Shown here: piece after piece, positions 35,886 to 43,934 of the stretch
How the letters are laid out: the number at the start of each line of letters is the position of its first letter
Numbering within the stretch: the stretch's first letter is position 1
Assembly (NCBI RefSeq): GCF_020166495.1
Contig: NZ_JAINZS010000004.1
Span: 372,001-436,000, forward strand
From: Robertkochia aurantiaca
GTDB taxonomy: Bacteria; Bacteroidota; Bacteroidia; Flavobacteriales; Flavobacteriaceae
Reading direction: 5' to 3'
Length of the DNA stretch: 64,000 nucleotides
The notes under the pieces: generated by a model
Database searches by the model: none
What the model was told of the DNA's origin: nothing
Seen by the model: only the letters and a program-made list of their open reading frames with translations
Translations under genes and position numbers: made by a program

Positions 35886-35910
35886 ATTGAGCTTGTTGAT
35901 CACTTGTACC

Positions 35911-36495
35911 TTATTTGGCTTCTGCGAACATTCCCTGACCGGTATAACAACCAATGTATTCATTGATCATTTGTATTCCATGGTCTTTATTCATTTCTGC
36001 GTCAATACGGATGGTTTCACCATCAGGCAGGTAAACCATGTTAAATCCATCTTCGAAAGAAGAAAGTTTAATGATTTCTCCTTCAGGTGTAATGGCATTC
36101 CATGATCTCTCACTTGGTTTGTAAAGAAGATCGATCTTATTGCCTTTTTTAGGACCTTCCACTATAGAGATCTGCATACGGTTCTTGGTAGCCACCATTT
36201 TATAGGTATTGCCATCATGTTCCACCATTTGCAGTTCTGACTCTCCTTCTTCCATCGCTACAGGGTTATTCCCGGTCCAGAATTCGAGTACGTTAAAAAT
36301 AAAAACATCTCCAATCATGAAAATACCATAGACAGGTATGATATTTAGTCCCCAAAACAACAGGTTATTGATGAACTTACTATCAGACACCCCCATGTTC
36401 CAATCCTTCAGATTATTGAAGGCTGCAAAGGAACCCAGACAGCTCGTGAAAAGGATAGATGATGACAACAAACAGCATACGAGTAATTTTTTCAT
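35911..36495 (-). CDS. DUF3332 lipoprotein
   Basis: The 194 residues have a lipoprotein signal (SSSILFTSCLGSF, Cys at about 19) and a hydrophobic segment at about 43-68 (NLLFWGLNIIPVYGIFMIGDVFIFNVLEFW). A beta-rich domain with EHDGNTYKMVATKNRMQI follows. This layout fits the DUF3332 family, whose role is unknown. It is monocistronic, convergent with pckA and upstream of nothing obvious. Confidence 0.8.
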   Translation of the reverse strand: MKKLLVCCLLSSSILFTSCLGSFAAFNNLKDWNMGVSDSKFINNLLFWGLNIIPVYGIFMIGDVFIFNVLEFWTGNNPVAMEEGESELQMVEHDGNTYKMVATKNRMQISIVEGPKKGNKIDLLYKPSERSWNAITPEGEIIKLSSFEDGFNMVYLPDGETIRIDAEMNKDHGIQMINEYIGCYTGQGMFAEAK

Positions 36496-36710
36496 AATTC
36501 TGATTTTTATGGTTTATTACTCTAATTTATAAAAAAATACGCAGCAAACTATTTTAATTACCTAATAATTAGAATGTTGTGCGAAGGAAAAGTTTCGTAT
36601 CGGACCACCGAATAAAAACGACGGTTAAGGCTTATAACAGGCGTAACTAGGAAACAGACAGGTCGCTTTTGAAAGATTGAGGCGTCAGGTTTGGGCACTG
36701 TCTTAAAATA

Positions 36711-36742
36711 AAAAATCCTTCCACCCCGAAGGTTGGAAGGAT
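36711..36742 (-). terminator. Rho-independent terminator of rplU-rpmA
   Basis: A perfect 9-bp stem (36715-36723 with 36734-36742) with a ten-base loop and a T run on the minus strand, 24 bases after the rpmA stop. The bases from 36496 to 36710 beyond it hold no gene I can recognise. Confidence 0.88.
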
Positions 36743-36766
36743 CCTTAATTTTGTATCGAAATCTGC

Positions 36767-37027
36767 TTAAGCCTGGAAAGGCTCTATAGAAACGTATGAT
36801 TTATCGTTTCTTTTCTTTTCGAATCTTACGATACCGTCAACTTTAGCGTGTAATGTATGGTCTTTTCCCATGTATACATTTTCACCAGGGTTGTGAGCGG
36901 TACCACGTTGTCTTACGATGATGTTACCGGCAGTGGCAGCCTGACCTCCGAAGATTTTCACCCCGAGGCGTTTCGATTCTGACTCCCTACCGTTCTTGGA
37001 ACTACCAACTCCTTTTTTGTGTGCCAT
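36767..37027 (-). CDS. rpmA: 50S ribosomal protein bL27
   Basis: The 86 residues start [23 protein letters not shown], the standard bL27 N-terminus that reaches toward the peptidyl transferase centre, and contain [26 protein letters not shown]. There is no cleavable N-terminal extension as in Firmicutes. It follows rplU by 27 bases, the universal L21-L27 pair. Confidence 0.98.
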   Translation of the reverse strand: MAHKKGVGSSKNGRESESKRLGVKIFGGQAATAGNIIVRQRGTAHNPGENVYMGKDHTLHAKVDGIVRFEKKRNDKSYVSIEPFQA

Positions 37028-37054
37028 TTTATTACGGTTTTATTCGGTTATACT

Positions 37055-37582
37055 TTATTTATTAAGCGCTTCGATCAATTCAGCCTTTTTCATGGATGAA
37101 TATCCGGTGATTCCGGCATCCTTGGCCAATTCTCTCAGCTCTGCTACAGTTTTGTCTGAAAGATCAGCCTCGCTTTGCTTGGCTTCTTTCTTCTGTTCTG
37201 CTACCTTTTGAGGTTGTGGTGCTGGTACAGGGTTACTTTTGGCTTTGGCTGCACTGCTCTTTTTAGCACCGCTGGCCAGAATATCCTCGATCACTATCTC
37301 AGTAAGAGCTTGTCTGTGACCGTTCTTAACTCTGTAACCTTTACGTCTTTTCTTTTTGAAGACGATTACTTTGTCACCTTTCAGGTGCTTCAGGACCTTC
37401 GCTTCCACAGCGGCTCCGTCTATAGCCGGGGCGCCAAGGGTAACATCTCCATCGTTGTCAAGAAGAAGTACGTTGTCAAAAGTAACTTTCTGACCCTCTT
37501 CTCCAGCCAAACGATGTACGAATACCTTTTGATCTTTCGCAACTTTAAACTGCTGCCCTGCTATCTCTACAATTGCGTACAT
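37055..37582 (-). CDS. rplU: 50S ribosomal protein bL21 with C-terminal helical extension
   Basis: Residues 1-103 are normal bL21 ([25 protein letters not shown] through [15 protein letters not shown]). The protein then continues to 175 with an Ala/Pro/Lys linker and a small domain, [18 protein letters not shown] followed by [10 protein letters not shown], which resembles Rho-N/SAP-type nucleic-acid-binding helices. Such extended bL21 proteins are common in Bacteroidota. The role of the tail is not established. It is the first gene of the rplU-rpmA operon and has a strong promoter and a leader hairpin. Confidence 0.96.
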   Translation of the reverse strand: MYAIVEIAGQQFKVAKDQKVFVHRLAGEEGQKVTFDNVLLLDNDGDVTLGAPAIDGAAVEAKVLKHLKGDKVIVFKKKRRKGYRVKNGHRQALTEIVIEDILASGAKKSSAAKAKSNPVPAPQPQKVAEQKKEAKQSEADLSDKTVAELRELAKDAGITGYSSMKKAELIEALNK

Positions 37583-37619
37583 AACGTTATTATTAATGAA
37601 TTATTTTATAGTATATGGT

Positions 37620-37640
37620 CTCCAAACTGAATTTTTGGAG
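37620..37640 (-). promoter_or_regulatory. Leader hairpin at the expected 5' end of rplU mRNA
   Basis: Arms 37620-37626 and 37634-37640 pair perfectly (CTCCAAA/TTTGGAG) around a seven-base loop. Given the -7 element at 37645-37652, the transcript should begin at about 37638-37640, so the hairpin is at or very near the extreme 5' end. It could stabilise the mRNA or be an L21-type autoregulatory site. Confidence 0.5.
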
Positions 37641-37644
37641 GGTG

Positions 37645-37674
37645 CAAATATACTGCTAATTCATTAAACTCCAA
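37645..37674 (-). promoter_or_regulatory. Promoter of rplU-rpmA
   Basis: The minus strand has TTTG with its TTG at 37672-37674, a 19-base spacer and TATATTTG (37645-37652), a near-ideal Bacteroidota promoter. It abuts the stop codon of the upstream DUF4199 gene and gives a leader of about 57 bases. Confidence 0.75.
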
Positions 37675-37680
37675 ACGTAT

Positions 37681-38142
37681 TTAGGCCTTTTGAGCAGATT
37701 TTTTGCTGTTCCAGCTGGGTTTGAATTTCTGCATGAATGCCAGGGTGAGCACCACAGTGGAAGCAAAACCCTCTACGGTAAGAATAAAAATCAGAATTCC
37801 AGGTCCCTGGTTATAATCTTTCATCCAGGTGGTCATTATGCTTTCAGGAAAGTCGGGATCCAGGTGAAACATATACACGGCCATAAAACCCACAAAGATC
37901 AATGTCGCCAGAAAACCGGCATAGATACCGGTCTTAAAGCCTTTATAATAGCTGAAATCACTCCCTTCCAGTACTCTTCTGTAGCGTATGGCCGAATAAA
38001 GTCCATATGCCATGATAACTCCGTTAAGAAGACGCAACCAGGGATTTTCGTGCAGACCAAACAGCTTAACGATTAAAAAATAGGCAATAAGTGCAACGGC
38101 CATTACCAGGCCATATCGAATATGTATTCTGTCGGGATTCAT
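37681..38142 (-). CDS. DUF4199 four-helix membrane protein
   Basis: The 153 residues form four membrane helices, with a conserved YYKGFKTGIYAGFLATLIF segment before helix 3 and a Lys-rich tail. This is the DUF4199 family of Bacteroidota inner-membrane proteins without known function. It is probably a single-gene unit, divergent from the M16 peptidase operon and just upstream of the rplU promoter. Confidence 0.8.
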   Translation of the reverse strand: MNPDRIHIRYGLVMAVALIAYFLIVKLFGLHENPWLRLLNGVIMAYGLYSAIRYRRVLEGSDFSYYKGFKTGIYAGFLATLIFVGFMAVYMFHLDPDFPESIMTTWMKDYNQGPGILIFILTVEGFASTVVLTLAFMQKFKPSWNSKKSAQKA

Positions 38143-38305
38143 TTAAGTTGATTTTTAGATTGATAAATTACAAAATTTTGAAATGGAGCAGGTTAAAATC
38201 ATCTAAAATTTCCATACCACTCCTCGGTTCTGAGAGAATTTAAGTATTTTTACCCGTAGAAAAAAATCTGTAACATTGTAGTTTTTTTCATCAACTTAAA
38301 AAATA

Positions 38306-39631
38306 ATGAATCATATGAAAAAGAAGTTTCTAGCCGGATTCCTGGCTTTGTTCACGGTCTGCTATGCCGGAGCTCAAAAAGTGGAGTTTGAAGAGTACGA
38401 CCTTGATAATGGCCTTCACGTTATACTTCACCAGGATAATTCAGCTCCTGTAATCACTACATCGGTAATGTATCACGTGGGTGGTAAAGACCGCAAAGAG
38501 GGAAGAACCGGATTTGCACACTTTTTTGAACACTTGCTTTTCGAAGGAACCGAGAACATCGAAAAAGGAGAATGGGATAAACTGGTGTCATCACATGGCG
38601 GCAGCGGTAATGCGTATACCAGTCAGGACGTCACCTATTATTATGAATCCTTCCCTTCAAATAATCTGGAACTGGCGCTTTGGATGGAGTCTGAACGCAT
38701 GTTGCACCCTGTCATAAAACAGGAAGGTGTTGACACCCAGAACGAGGTGGTCAAGGAAGAAAAACGCATGCGTTATGACAACAGTCCGTACGGTCAGTTA
38801 TTGCCGGTTGTCTCCAAGGCCCTGTTCTCAGAACACCCCTATAAAGACCCGAATGTCGGCTATATGGAAGATCTCGACGCAGCCACCCTTGAAGAATTCA
38901 AAGAATATTTCGAAAAATATTATGCCCCAAACAATGCGGTACTGGTAATCGCGGGAGATATCGACCTGTCTCGTACCAAAGAACTGGTCGAAGACTATTT
39001 CGGACCCATACCCCGCGGCGCCGAGGTTCAGAGAAATTACCCTCTCGAAGATCCCATCGAACAGCAAATAAACCTTAAGACTTACGATCCGAACATTCAG
39101 GTTCCGGCACTTATCACAGCATACCGAACCCCGGGTCAGCAGTCCAAAGATTCATACGTGCTTAACATGATCTCAAGATATTTGAGCGGAGGCCGATCTT
39201 CAAAACTTTACAAGAAGCTGGTCGACGAACAGAAACAGGCGCTTCAGGTGGGTGCTTTTAACCTGGAACAGGAAGATTACGGCATGTACATAGTCTTCTC
39301 CCTTCCTTTGGGCGACACCCCTTTGGAAACCCTTGAACAGGAAATCGAAGAGGAAGTCAGTAAACTGAGAACCGAACTGATATCAGAAAAAGACTATCAG
39401 AAACTTCAAAATCAGTTTGAAAACAGCTTTGTGAATTCTAATTCGAGCGTTGAAGGCATCGCCAATAACCTGGCTAATTACTACATGCTTTACGGAGATA
39501 CGAACCTGATCAATTCCCAACTGGAAATCTACCGAAACATCACCAGAGAAGACATAAGAGACGTGGCCATCAAATACTTGTTGCCACGACAAAAAGCCGT
39601 TATTGAATACTTACCTGAAAACAATCAATAA
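38306..39631 (+). CDS. M16-family zinc metallopeptidase (active subunit), secreted
   Basis: The 441 residues have a signal peptide (about 1-23, ending GAQ) and the inverted zinc motif HFFEH at 72-76, with the third ligand Glu in the EVVKEEKRM helix downstream. The second half (SGGRSSKLYKKLVDEQKQA) is the inactive M16C domain. M16 enzymes degrade short peptides inside a closed clam-shell. The signal places it in the periplasm or outside. The next gene, seven bases away, encodes the partner lacking the zinc motif, so the two probably form a heterodimer. A second in-frame ATG lies three codons downstream. Confidence 0.94.
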   Translation: MNHMKKKFLAGFLALFTVCYAGAQKVEFEEYDLDNGLHVILHQDNSAPVITTSVMYHVGGKDRKEGRTGFAHFFEHLLFEGTENIEKGEWDKLVSSHGGSGNAYTSQDVTYYYESFPSNNLELALWMESERMLHPVIKQEGVDTQNEVVKEEKRMRYDNSPYGQLLPVVSKALFSEHPYKDPNVGYMEDLDAATLEEFKEYFEKYYAPNNAVLVIAGDIDLSRTKELVEDYFGPIPRGAEVQRNYPLEDPIEQQINLKTYDPNIQVPALITAYRTPGQQSKDSYVLNMISRYLSGGRSSKLYKKLVDEQKQALQVGAFNLEQEDYGMYIVFSLPLGDTPLETLEQEIEEEVSKLRTELISEKDYQKLQNQFENSFVNSNSSVEGIANNLANYYMLYGDTNLINSQLEIYRNITREDIRDVAIKYLLPRQKAVIEYLPENNQ

Positions 39632-39638
39632 AAAAATC

Positions 39639-41708
39639 ATGAAAAATATATTTTTCACACTAATTGCACTTTTAAGCATCACAACACTGCAGGCACAGGT
39701 CGACCGTACCGTTGTACCTCAACCGGGCCCGGCACCAGAGATCAACCTAAAGTCACCGACAAGCTTTGAATTGCCTAACGGACTGAAGGTACTGATCATC
39801 GAAGATCATAAATTACCACGGGTAAGCTACTCGCTGACCCTTGACAACCCGCCCATAGCCGAAGGAGAGAAAACCGGAGTTTCAACGCTGACCAGCAGAA
39901 TGCTCGGTCAGGGAACACAAACCATCTCAAAAGATGATTTCAACGAAGAGGTCGATTTTTTGGGAGCCAGAATTTCCATTGGTGTGAATTCTGCTTTCGC
40001 CACCGGGCTGTCTCGCTATTCAGACAGAATTCTGGAGCTCATGTCAGACGCAGCGATCAATCCAAACTTCAAGCCCGAGTACTTCGAAGATGAAAAGAAA
40101 AAGCTGATAGAAGGGCTGAAGACCTCCGAAAAAGATGTCTCCCAGATTTCGAACACCGTTTCAAACGCTCTGGCTTACGGGAAGGCTCATCCGAAGGGAG
40201 AGTTCGTAACCGAAGAAAGTGTCAATCGCGTAGCTTTAAATGATGTGATTGACTTTTACCAGGATCAATTTGCACCTTCGAAAGCTTATCTGGTAGTGGT
40301 GGGAGATGTCGAATATGAGGCTATAAAGAAAAAGATAACCGATGCTTTCAGTACCTGGAAAAAAGCATCTCCGCTTTCCCTCACCTATTCAAAACCCTCT
40401 GATGCACAATACCGGCAGATCAACTTTGTAGACATGCCCAATGCGGTGCAATCTGAGATCAAGGTGCAGAATCTGGTAGAACTGAAGATGTCTGACCCCG
40501 ATTACTTCCCTGTAATCCTTGCCAATTATATACTCGGAGGCGGATCTGCCGGCCGACTTTTTAAAACCCTGCGTGAAGAAAAGGGATATACCTACGGCGC
40601 TTACTCGAGCATAGGAAACGACAAATACAACCCTTCGCTGTTTCGTGCGGGCGCGAGTGTGCGTAACGAAGTAACAGACAGTGCAGTGATCGCATTCCTG
40701 GAAGAGATAGATAATTTCATAGAAAAAGAAGTAAGCAACGAAGAGTTAAGAACCGCGAAAGCGAAGTATACAGGAAATTTCGTCATGGCACTCGAAGATT
40801 CAGAAACCATGGCTAACCTGGCGCTGAACATAGAGGTGAACGACCTTTCAAAAGATTTCTACCGCACTTATCTTGAACAGATCGATGCCGTGACACGTGA
40901 GGACATCTCCAGGGTAGCAAAAAAATACCTGAACCCGGGACAGATGCGAATCGTTGTGGTAGGAAAAGGAAGTGAAGTAATCCCGGACCTTGAAAAGCTC
41001 TCTTATAAGGGCAGAAACATCCCCATCTTCTATTATGATAAAAAAGCAAATAAAACAGATAAACCCGAATTTGGTTCAGATGTACCTGAAGGAGTTACCA
41101 TCGGTACCGTATTGAATAATTATATCCAAGCAGTTGGCGGAAAGGCTAAGCTGGAAGACGTTGCATCGGTATTTATGACGGCAAAGGCCAGCATGCAGGG
41201 AATGAACCTGGACCTGGAAATAAAGAAAGCACAGGGCAAGTTCCTGGTAGACACAAAAATGCAGGGCAATTCACTTTCCAAGCAGGTGTTTACCGGAGAC
41301 TCGGCGTTCGTTATAAGCCAGGGGCGCAAGCAGGCACTTCCAAAGGAAAGGGTTGAAGAAATGCGAAAAACCGCCATGCCGTTCCCTGAACTGGAATGGC
41401 TGGACTCCGACCAGGTAAGTCTGGAGGGAATCAGTAAGATCGGAGAACGCGACGCTTACGTTGTAAAGGTATCTGATAACCAGAATTACTATTACGACGT
41501 GGAAACAGGCCTGAAACTGCGCGAAGAATCCACTGTTAAAATGGGACAGCAAACGATGCTGCAACAATCGAACCTGAGCGATTATCAGGATGTAAAAGGA
41601 GTCATGTTCCCTTTTAAAATGACCCAGACTGTAGGTCCGCAGGAAATCGAGATGAATGTGGTCTACGTCAAAATCAATGAAGGCATAAGCGATTCAGATT
41701 TTCAATAA
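39639..41708 (+). CDS. M16-family peptidase partner (zinc motif absent) with extra C-terminal domain
   Basis: I start at 39639 (MKNIFFTLIALLSIT), which gives a signal peptide and no overlap; the frame opens at 39603. The first M16 domain has STLTSRMLGQGT where HxxEH should be, so it is catalytically dead. The second keeps the substrate-binding GGGSAGRLFKTLREEKGYTYGAYS. After about residue 480 a roughly 200-residue domain begins (NYIQAVGGKAKLEDV through KMTQTVGPQEIEM) that looks like the LolA-like half-barrel of outer-membrane sorting proteins. It forms the non-catalytic half of the pair with the previous gene. Confidence 0.92.
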   Translation: MKNIFFTLIALLSITTLQAQVDRTVVPQPGPAPEINLKSPTSFELPNGLKVLIIEDHKLPRVSYSLTLDNPPIAEGEKTGVSTLTSRMLGQGTQTISKDDFNEEVDFLGARISIGVNSAFATGLSRYSDRILELMSDAAINPNFKPEYFEDEKKKLIEGLKTSEKDVSQISNTVSNALAYGKAHPKGEFVTEESVNRVALNDVIDFYQDQFAPSKAYLVVVGDVEYEAIKKKITDAFSTWKKASPLSLTYSKPSDAQYRQINFVDMPNAVQSEIKVQNLVELKMSDPDYFPVILANYILGGGSAGRLFKTLREEKGYTYGAYSSIGNDKYNPSLFRAGASVRNEVTDSAVIAFLEEIDNFIEKEVSNEELRTAKAKYTGNFVMALEDSETMANLALNIEVNDLSKDFYRTYLEQIDAVTREDISRVAKKYLNPGQMRIVVVGKGSEVIPDLEKLSYKGRNIPIFYYDKKANKTDKPEFGSDVPEGVTIGTVLNNYIQAVGGKAKLEDVASVFMTAKASMQGMNLDLEIKKAQGKFLVDTKMQGNSLSKQVFTGDSAFVISQGRKQALPKERVEEMRKTAMPFPELEWLDSDQVSLEGISKIGERDAYVVKVSDNQNYYYDVETGLKLREESTVKMGQQTMLQQSNLSDYQDVKGVMFPFKMTQTVGPQEIEMNVVYVKINEGISDSDFQ

Positions 41709-41728
41709 AATCAAATCACAAACCTTAA

Positions 41729-41758
41729 AAAGCCGGCCCTTGATGGTCGGCTTTTTTT
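41729..41758. terminator. Bidirectional terminator between M16 operon and EamA gene
   Basis: The stem 41732-41738 with 41745-41751 (one G-U pair) and a six-base loop is flanked by A residues on the left and seven T residues on the right. It suits the plus-strand M16 operon and, on the other strand, the convergent EamA gene ending at 41773. Confidence 0.85.
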
Positions 41759-41772
41759 GTTTTATGAAAGTA

Positions 41773-42648
41773 CTAGCGTCCGCGATTTACCTGGTACACC
41801 CCGAAGAGGATCACGGCAGAGCCAAGAACCTGGACCATGGTGAAACGCTCCTGGTCTAAAAGACCCCAGAAGATACCCACCACCGGGATGAGATAGGTCA
41901 CCTGGGTAGAAAAAACCGCCGAGGAAATCTGTACGAGTTTATTGAACATGATCTTGGCTATCCCGGTACCTACCACCGCCAAAAGCAGCACATACAACAG
42001 GGAAGGGATAAAATCAGGAGAGCTCGTTACCTGGGGATCTGAAATTCCACTGAAGAATAAAATAATACAAGCCGGGATCACCATAAGGGCAAAGGTTCCC
42101 ACTGCGATAGCCATCGCAGATACATTCTGAAGCCGTGATTTGATAATATTGGCATTTGCCGCATAAAGAATGGCTGCCGTAACCACCAAAAGAGCATAGA
42201 AGTAGTTCTGTCCGGGATTCACCCTTGAACCCTGCAGGATAAGGATAAGTGCTCCGGCCAGGCCAAGCAGCACCCCTATGAGCTGACTCTTGCTGAAACG
42301 AATTCCAAATATTACAAAACCGATCATAATCGTGAACAAGGGCACCAGAGAATTTAAAACCGATGCAATACTGCTGTCGATCTCAGTCTCTGCAAAAGCG
42401 AAGAGAAAGACGGGTAGAAATGTGCCGCAGAGAGCAGAGAGTGCGATCCATCTCCAGTCGGTCTTACTAAGCCCCCGAATCGAACGAAACCCGATGATAA
42501 AAAGGAATACCGTTGAAAACAGTATTCGTACACTTCCAAGCTGCAAGGGTGACAGACCTTGCAAACCTTTTTTGATCAAAATATAGGAACTCCCCCAAAC
42601 CAGGGAAAGTATGATCAGATATATCCACTTTTTCTTTTCTTCTTCCAT
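41773..42648 (-). CDS. EamA/DMT-family transporter
   Basis: The 291 residues form ten membrane helices in two repeated halves, with the opening LIILSLVWGSSYILIKKGL and SLVPLFTIMIGFVIFG at the end of the first EamA repeat. These are 10-TMS drug/metabolite transporters of the inner membrane, often exporters of amino acids or metabolites. The substrate cannot be told. It is a single gene, convergent with the M16 operon. Confidence 0.92.
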   Translation of the reverse strand: MEEEKKKWIYLIILSLVWGSSYILIKKGLQGLSPLQLGSVRILFSTVFLFIIGFRSIRGLSKTDWRWIALSALCGTFLPVFLFAFAETEIDSSIASVLNSLVPLFTIMIGFVIFGIRFSKSQLIGVLLGLAGALILILQGSRVNPGQNYFYALLVVTAAILYAANANIIKSRLQNVSAMAIAVGTFALMVIPACIILFFSGISDPQVTSSPDFIPSLLYVLLLAVVGTGIAKIMFNKLVQISSAVFSTQVTYLIPVVGIFWGLLDQERFTMVQVLGSAVILFGVYQVNRGR

Positions 42649-42895
42649 AGCAGTATTCAGCCTGCAAAAATCCTGATTTTTTTATCAATAACCTTTCCTG
42701 TGGTATTGTTTTATTCTATACCCCATTGCCGTCTTGCTTATTCCCTCGCCGTAAAAACAGGTTATGATCATTCAATCTTTCCATAGACTATTAAACCATG
42801 TACCCTTTCAAAAAAGAGACCCTTTGGTGCAATTAGGCCTGAGACAAAATCTAAAGCATGATTATGATGTATCTTTACACAAAACCGATGAACTC

Positions 42896-43327
42896 ATGAG
42901 ACATCTGATCATACTTTTCGTTATTCTATTTGTTTTTGGATGTAAAGAACAAGAATCCAACACCTCACAGGGACCTTCCCAAATGCAGCAGGTAATGACG
43001 ATACACGATGAGGTAATGCCCAAGATGGGCACCATAGGAAGCCTTGTAGCCGAATTAAAACCCATAAGCGATACCATTGCAGATCCGGAACCCTACAACA
43101 CTGCCATTAAAGATCTGCAGGATGCCCATCAGTCTATGATGGACTGGATGAGAGGTTTCGGCGAAAGATTCGATTCAGAAGAGATCATGAAAGGCAAAGA
43201 ACTAAGTCAGCAAAAAAAGGAATGGCTGGACGAGGAAGAGGAAAAGGTTAAGGCTTTGAAAACTCAGATCAACTCCAGTATCGAACAAGCTCAAAATCTT
43301 CTGGATCAAACGAACTCACCAGATTAA
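42896..43327 (+). CDS. Small helical lipoprotein, function unknown
   Basis: The frame is open from 42764, but the ATG at 42896 begins a lipoprotein signal (MRHLIILFVILFVFGCKEQ), so I use it (143 residues). The mature part is helical, with MTIHDEVMPKMG and DAHQSMMDWMRGFG, and a charged coiled coil at the end (KKEWLDEEEEKVKALKTQI). His- and Met-containing four-helix-bundle lipoproteins of this kind occur in flavobacteria without known role. A TATCTTTA, one base off the -7 consensus, lies at 42870-42877. Confidence 0.75.
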   Translation: MRHLIILFVILFVFGCKEQESNTSQGPSQMQQVMTIHDEVMPKMGTIGSLVAELKPISDTIADPEPYNTAIKDLQDAHQSMMDWMRGFGERFDSEEIMKGKELSQQKKEWLDEEEEKVKALKTQINSSIEQAQNLLDQTNSPD

Positions 43328-43376
43328 AAACCTTCAGAAAACCAAGATCGGTGTACATCCAAAACCCGGCTCCTGT

Positions 43377-43934
43377 TTATTTTTCCTGCCAGCGCAGGGA
43401 CTCCATGATCTTTCTGATATCATTTTCAAGGTAGATCGCGGCAGGAAATACCGAATCATAATTGGGTTTACTATTGAAGTACAGACTTCCGGTCAGGAAA
43501 TGTCTGGTGCTGTCGGTAACATAAAACTGAGACTGAGAAGCAGCATCACCCCTGAGCTCATAGAACATGCCATATACCCGATCATCTTCATTGATAAAAG
43601 GTTGTTCGGTAATATTATCGGCCTTCACCACATGCTCATAAGTTAACTTCTGAGCATCGTTTAATAGGGCATTAAGGTTGTTATCAACCTCTTTATAAGT
43701 AATAAAAATACTGGCATTCATGGCGGGGTACTGCAGCACCAGGGAGCAGTCTCTCTGCCCGTCTACCTGTGCCCGGCTGTTCTTTTCAAAACGGTAAGGG
43801 CAGTCAATATCCAGGCTTTCATATGAGGCAGACTCATACTCGAGCCTTAATAACCCTTTAGGTTTCGGAGTAGGCTCTTCCCGGCATGAAGCCACTAAAA
43901 ACAACGAGATCAGTATAAACAGTGAATTTCTCAT
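43377..43934 (-). CDS. gldD: Gliding motility lipoprotein GldD
   Basis: The 185 residues have a lipobox (LFLVASCREE) and the GldD-like run GLLRLEYESASYESLDIDCPYRF, with a late GSLYFNSKPNYDSVFPA segment. In Flavobacterium johnsoniae GldD is a lipoprotein required for gliding and for type IX secretion, with its exact place in the machine unclear. It overlaps the gldE stop by four bases (ATGA), the conserved gldE-gldD arrangement. It links functionally to sprA in this window. Confidence 0.95.
   Translation of the reverse strand: MRNSLFILISLFLVASCREEPTPKPKGLLRLEYESASYESLDIDCPYRFEKNSRAQVDGQRDCSLVLQYPAMNASIFITYKEVDNNLNALLNDAQKLTYEHVVKADNITEQPFINEDDRVYGMFYELRGDAASQSQFYVTDSTRHFLTGSLYFNSKPNYDSVFPAAIYLENDIRKIMESLRWQEK

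Noticed and set aside
36496-36710. Gap between DUF3332 gene and rpmA terminator, examined for an RNA gene
   Set aside because: No cloverleaf, no convincing hairpin apart from the rpmA terminator and no ORF with a plausible start.
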